The notes under the pieces were generated by a model. The model searched no databases. It worked only from the letters and a program-made list of their open reading frames with translations, and was not told the DNA's origin. A DNA stretch of 64,000 bases from Pseudomonas graminis (GTDB taxonomy: Bacteria; Pseudomonadota; Gammaproteobacteria; Pseudomonadales; Pseudomonadaceae), in assembly GCF_900111735.1 (NCBI RefSeq), contig NZ_FOHW01000026.1, positions 18,096-82,095 on the forward strand, in the 5' to 3' direction. A program made the position numbers and the translations under genes. Shown in pieces: positions 60,423 to 64,000 of the stretch. Position 1 is the first letter of the stretch. Each line of letters begins with the position of its first letter.

Positions 60423-62267
60423 ATGTTTTCTCTCTTCCGTCGAATCAAGGAACCGCCTCGTGTTAAGGAATCGCCGGGCGGCTTTCTGCTTTCTGAACGG
60501 GCGAGCGAGCTCTTGGCCACGCCGCGCAGACAAGCACTGCTGGAAAACATCTGGCAGCGGGCCTCCCTGTCTCGGCAGCAGTTCGTGAGCCTATATCGAC
60601 TGCCGCTCGAACGTTATGCCGACTTGGTCCAGCAGCTCCCTGCCTCCGAAAATCATCATCATGCTCACCTCGGCGGCATGCTGGATCACGGCCTGGAAAT
60701 CGTTGCCTATGCCTTGAAGATCCGACAGTCCTATCTCCTCCCGATCGGCGCCCCTCCAGAATCCCAATCAGCCCAAGCTGAAGCCTGGACCGCGGCTGCA
60801 GCCTACGGAGCGTTGCTGCATGACATTGGGAAGATCGCGGTGGACCTTCACGTCGAATACCAGTGCGGAAAGGCGTGGCACCCATGGCATGGCCCGATCA
60901 GAAACCCTTACCGATTCCGCTATACAAAAGGCCGGGACTATCAACTCCACGGGGCGGCAGCGGCACTTCTCTATTCGCAGATTCTGTCGGGGGAGATCCT
61001 CGACTGGCTCTGCGGCTTCCCCGAGCCGTGGTCGCAGCTGATCTATGTGCTGGCTGGCCAGTATGAAAAAGCCGGCATTTTGGGTGAGATCGTCATTAAG
61101 GCGGATCAGGCGTCCGTCGCACAGGAACTGGGAGGGAATCCGTCTCGTGCACTGGCGGCACCGAAGCAGTCACTGCAGAGGCAACTGGCCGACGGACTAC
61201 GCCACCTGGTGCGCGACAAATTCAAACTGAACCAGCCTGACGGACCGTCGGATGGCTGGCTCGCCGACGATGCACTGTGGCTCGTCAGCAAGCCGATCGC
61301 AGATCAACTGCGAGCATTCCTGCTCGTACAGGGAGTCGATGGCGTGCCGAGTTCAAACGCGCCATTTTTCAACATGCTGCAGGATCAGGGAGTGATTCAG
61401 ACCAACGCCCAAGACAAAGCGATCTGGAAAATTGCCATTGATAACGGCAACGGCTGGAAGAACAGCTTCACCGTATTGAAGCTCTCGCCGGCTTTGATCT
61501 GGACAGATCCCAAGGATCGCCCACCCCCATATTCCGGCTCGGTGACAGTTGAGGCAGGCGACGCCAGCGAGGGCATCGAAGCTGCTGTGCACCCTTCCCA
61601 GCAACAGCCGGGTGGAGAGGCACATGCCGCAAACATACCCCGAGCGCCGAGTGTCACGCAGGTTACCTCACCAGCGATCCCCGACCTTGCCGAGGTTGCG
61701 TCGCTACTCAGCCTTCTGGAGAGCGTTACCAGTCCTGAGCCACCGCCAGAGACTCCGGCACCCGGATCACTGCCTTCAGATGAGGTGCAGATACGCGAAG
61801 CCAGCCCGATCGACCCGCCAAACGCCATCGTTGACGTGCCCACTCCCATGGCAAACGAAGCAGGCGACTTAGGCGCAACCTTCGTGGAATGGCTTCGCGC
61901 CGGCTTGGTTTCGCGCCGAATCATCATCAACGACACCAAGGCGCTGGTGCACACCGTGGATGCCACCGCGATGCTCGTTACGCCCGGGATCTTCAAGCGC
62001 TTCGTGCAGGAGTTTCCGGCCTTGGAAGCCCAGGCAACCGCCAAAAAGATTCATGCGTGGCAGTTGGTACAGCGCGCCTTCGAAAAACAAAAAATGCACA
62101 GAAAGACGGAGAAAGGTTTGAACATTTGGACGTGTAAAGTTGCCGGTCCCAGAAGCACCAGGCAACTTAAAGGATACCTGCTGAAGGACCCTCTCACGGT
62201 CTTTGTCGATGTGCCTTTCGACAACCCAAGCCTGAGCATCGAAGCATCATCGGTGACTTCGGTATGA
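60423..62267 (+). CDS. traI: MobH-family relaxase TraI (TIGR03760)
   Basis: 614 residues from ATG 60423 (GGAG six bases upstream); the in-frame TTG 60411 is weaker. The TraI_2 domain (about 45-330) has ENHHHAHLGGMLDHGLE (residues 77-92) and LLHDIGKI (131-138), the three-His plus HD metal site of MobH relaxases. A long Pro/Glu-rich linker (about 380-480) precedes a C-terminal domain from about 500. It would nick at oriT and lead the strand into the T4SS. The stop overlaps the integrase ATG. Confidence 0.9.
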   Translation: MFSLFRRIKEPPRVKESPGGFLLSERASELLATPRRQALLENIWQRASLSRQQFVSLYRLPLERYADLVQQLPASENHHHAHLGGMLDHGLEIVAYALKIRQSYLLPIGAPPESQSAQAEAWTAAAAYGALLHDIGKIAVDLHVEYQCGKAWHPWHGPIRNPYRFRYTKGRDYQLHGAAAALLYSQILSGEILDWLCGFPEPWSQLIYVLAGQYEKAGILGEIVIKADQASVAQELGGNPSRALAAPKQSLQRQLADGLRHLVRDKFKLNQPDGPSDGWLADDALWLVSKPIADQLRAFLLVQGVDGVPSSNAPFFNMLQDQGVIQTNAQDKAIWKIAIDNGNGWKNSFTVLKLSPALIWTDPKDRPPPYSGSVTVEAGDASEGIEAAVHPSQQQPGGEAHAANIPRAPSVTQVTSPAIPDLAEVASLLSLLESVTSPEPPPETPAPGSLPSDEVQIREASPIDPPNAIVDVPTPMANEAGDLGATFVEWLRAGLVSRRIIINDTKALVHTVDATAMLVTPGIFKRFVQEFPALEAQATAKKIHAWQLVQRAFEKQKMHRKTEKGLNIWTCKVAGPRSTRQLKGYLLKDPLTVFVDVPFDNPSLSIEASSVTSV

Positions 62268-63613
62268 GCACCGCCATGGACCTGACCCACGACTACATCT
62301 TCACTCACGACCTGAGAGAATCAACGGCCAAAATCTATCTCGCCGCCACGCGAGCTTTGCTTCGGCACTTTGGAGAAACAAGCCCGGTTGAGTCGATTGA
62401 TCACAGGTCGGTGCTCGGATGGCGACGCGGGGAACTGGAACGTGGTCTCGCTAAACAGAGCTGGAACACCTACTCGAATCACCTGCGTACCGTGTGGGGA
62501 TATGCCATCGAGCATGGGACGCTGAATCACACTTCGATCAATCCCTTCAGAAAGACCGCAGTCATCCCTCCGAAAAGGCCGAGTAAAACCATCGCACGGG
62601 ACGGCATCAAACGTGCGCGCAGTTGGCTCAGGTCGATGGTGGCCGAGGAAAGATGCACGAAAAAAAGATGCAAGGTCACTCCGGCCTGGTTCTGGCTCGG
62701 TGTATTCGAGATGTTTTACTACACCGGTATCCGGCTGAACGCCCTGCTGACGCTCCGATACAGAGACGTGGACTGGATCAACAAGATCATCACCGTCCAG
62801 GCAGATACGGAGAAGACTCACCGAGAGTTCTCGGTCCCGATAATGCCTGGCCTGGAGCCCCACATCTTGCGTCTGCTCGAGGCCGCCCGAGATAAGGGAT
62901 TTGAGCCGAATGATCAGCTCTTCAACGTGAACCGGTTTTCGATGCATTACCGATCAGCGGTTATGAACATCGACCAGATCGAGGGCATGTACAAGAAGCT
63001 AAGCCAGGAGATCGGCATCCGCATGTCCCCTCACCGCTTCCGACACACACTAGCGACAGACCTGATGAGGCAACCGGAGCGAAACATCCATCTGACGAAG
63101 AGTTTGCTGAACCACTCCAATATCGCCACGACGCTGAGCTACATCGAAGTCGATTACGACCACATGCGCACCGTGCTGCATGAACGGAGTCTGGCGCAAG
63201 GCGCGATAGCTTTCGAGCGACGCGTCGATGAGCAGATACCAACCTGTGCCCATCCGCCGCTCGCAGCTCCGGCCGCAGCATCTGAACCGCCGCTGCTATT
63301 GGTGGCTCCAGACGAGCCAGAACGTGAAGCCACACTCGAGGATGAGCTAGAAACCATCGAATTCATCCACAAGACTTCAGATTCCAAGCACCTGACACAC
63401 GTCGCCAGACTTGAGTCAGAACGGTTTAGCTTGGAGCAGGCCTTGCTTCCGATGGGAACGGGGCTGAGTCACGAACTCACGTGGGATGGACCAGGGACAT
63501 GGTGGGAGGATCTTGAGTTGCCGAAGCCGCCGGCAGAGGGCGAGGCATCAGAGCATTCGCTGATGCTGACATTGATGCTCAACAGACTTGGGAAAAGATC
63601 ATTTGGCTGGTAG
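62264..63613 (+). CDS. int: ICE tyrosine integrase
   Basis: 449 residues; ATGA overlap with traI. A SAM-like N-terminal domain (about 15-95) precedes the catalytic domain: R157 in YYTGIRLN, K184 as candidate Lys, H257-x-x-R260 in SPHRFRH, H284 in LLNHSN and nucleophile Y293 in TLSYIEVD. A long C-terminal extension (about 330-449) is unusual and unassigned. It lies 349 bases from the tRNA-Lys end and so catalyses integration at that site. Coupling to traI links excision and transfer. Confidence 0.92.
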   Translation: MSTAMDLTHDYIFTHDLRESTAKIYLAATRALLRHFGETSPVESIDHRSVLGWRRGELERGLAKQSWNTYSNHLRTVWGYAIEHGTLNHTSINPFRKTAVIPPKRPSKTIARDGIKRARSWLRSMVAEERCTKKRCKVTPAWFWLGVFEMFYYTGIRLNALLTLRYRDVDWINKIITVQADTEKTHREFSVPIMPGLEPHILRLLEAARDKGFEPNDQLFNVNRFSMHYRSAVMNIDQIEGMYKKLSQEIGIRMSPHRFRHTLATDLMRQPERNIHLTKSLLNHSNIATTLSYIEVDYDHMRTVLHERSLAQGAIAFERRVDEQIPTCAHPPLAAPAAASEPPLLLVAPDEPEREATLEDELETIEFIHKTSDSKHLTHVARLESERFSLEQALLPMGTGLSHELTWDGPGTWWEDLELPKPPAEGEASEHSLMLTLMLNRLGKRSFGW

Positions 63614-63961
63614 CCAGGATGGGCCAACCGAGAAAAAACGGCCGCGCAGATCACTGAAGCCAGCTCATGCAAACCCGCCAGATTACCAATCGGGGTGCAT
63701 CATTTTTACCAGCTACCCATTACCGTTTTTTTCGACGAAGGGTCGCTGATTCCATTGACTCCGCTGCAGGCGGTCGTCCCTGCCATCGCGCCGATCAATA
63801 TTGACATCACGTCAACTCGAAACTAAGGTTCGCCCCAGACGGCTGCATGTCTGTACGTTCGGCGAAAGCTAGATCCGACCTCAGGACTCGCGCCCCACTG
63901 CCTTTCAGGCAAAAAAAAATCTGGAAATCCGCATTTTCATGGGCCTTCCAGATTTTCGAAA
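63614..63961. other. integrase-to-tRNA gap, element end
   Basis: About 350 bases with no gene. It should hold integrase arm-type sites and the recombination end. A long hairpin next to the tRNA end is listed separately. The 62-residue minus-strand frame here is an antisense/tRNA artefact. Confidence 0.5.
63908..63954 (-). terminator. terminator downstream of tRNA-Lys
   Basis: On the minus strand, AATCTGGAA and TTCCAGATT form a nine-base perfect stem with a loop of about 18 bases, followed by a run of T residues. It would end transcription of the tRNA-Lys gene and is on the element side of the tRNA 3' end. Confidence 0.75.
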
Positions 63962-64000
63962 TGGTGGGTCGTGTGGGATTCGAACCTACGACCAATTGGT
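63962..64000 (-). tRNA. tRNA-Lys, 3' part (ICE attachment site)
   Basis: The minus strand ends with GGTTCGAATCC, acceptor arm ACGACCC, discriminator A and encoded CCA, and begins with ACCAATTGGTCG, which fits the 3' anticodon-stem half and variable loop of tRNA-Lys(TTT). The rest is outside the window, so the anticodon is not seen. The T-stem GTAGG/CCCAC has one A-C mismatch. PAPI-1-type ICEs integrate at tRNA-Lys 3' ends, so this is the attachment site. Confidence 0.75.

Noticed and set aside
60300..60550. minus-strand frames of 77-78 residues over the traI start
   Set aside because: They overlap the traI start and its ribosome binding site and have no own start signal.
63807..63995. 62-residue minus-strand frame at the right edge
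   Set aside because: Its first residues are a translation of the tRNA-Lys 3' end (VGSNPTRPT-type artefact); the rest crosses the tRNA terminator.
1..64000. CRISPR array, insertion sequence or rRNA
   Set aside because: No regularly spaced repeats, no transposase with terminal repeats and no rRNA-like sequence were seen by eye.

Overview
The window is most of one integrative and conjugative element (ICE) of the PFGI-1/PAPI-1/clc type in a Pseudomonas-like gammaproteobacterium. The evidence is a PilL2-type lipoprotein, DUF3577 (STY4534), DUF3275 and DUF6094 genes, a complete set of ICE-type T4SS families (RAQPRD and the TIGR037xx/PFL_46xx-47xx families), a MobH-type TraI relaxase overlapped by a tyrosine integrase, and at the right edge the 3' end of a tRNA-Lys gene, the usual attachment site of this ICE family. 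The left end of the element lies outside the window.

Layout. 1-1.5 kb: end of a SNF2-type helicase and a stand-alone pilL with no pilus operon behind it. 1.5-8.8 kb: variable cargo, including a two-gene locus (membrane-anchored HNH-like nuclease plus multi-pass membrane protein), a phospholipase-D-fold protein and three or four small minus-strand genes. 9.1-20 kb: the ICE maintenance region, with a UDG-fold protein, seven ICE genes of which several carry similar hairpin leaders, a DUF6094 methyltransferase-like protein, a SNF2 helicase and a small coiled-coil gene behind a LexA box. 20.3-31.7 kb: a complete type I Druantia defence operon (druA-druE, minus strand). 32.6-59.4 kb: the conjugation operon (lytic transglycosylase, TraD, TraC-type ATPase, TraB-, TraU- and TraG-like proteins). 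It is interrupted by two cargo insertions: a reverse transcriptase with a helical partner at 38.3-40.6 kb, and a small-protein cluster plus a Pycsar system, a repeat protein and an integrase relic at 49.3-54.7 kb. 59.5-64 kb: DUF3742, a candidate oriT, traI, integrase and the attachment site.

How it works together. Integrase and tRNA-Lys define the site-specific end. TraI, TraD and the T4SS would nick, couple and export the element. The 9-20 kb genes probably support replication, regulation or host takeover. The cargo is dominated by anti-phage functions: Druantia, Pycsar and an Abi/UG-type reverse transcriptase, plus a possible new HNH-membrane pair. Two observations bear on function: the TraU-like gene (TIGR03756) carries an in-frame stop codon, so self-transfer may be impaired, and two paralogous multi-hairpin RNAs with compensatory base changes lie upstream of two small ICE genes.

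All assignments come from reading the sequence and remembered family features; no database search was run.
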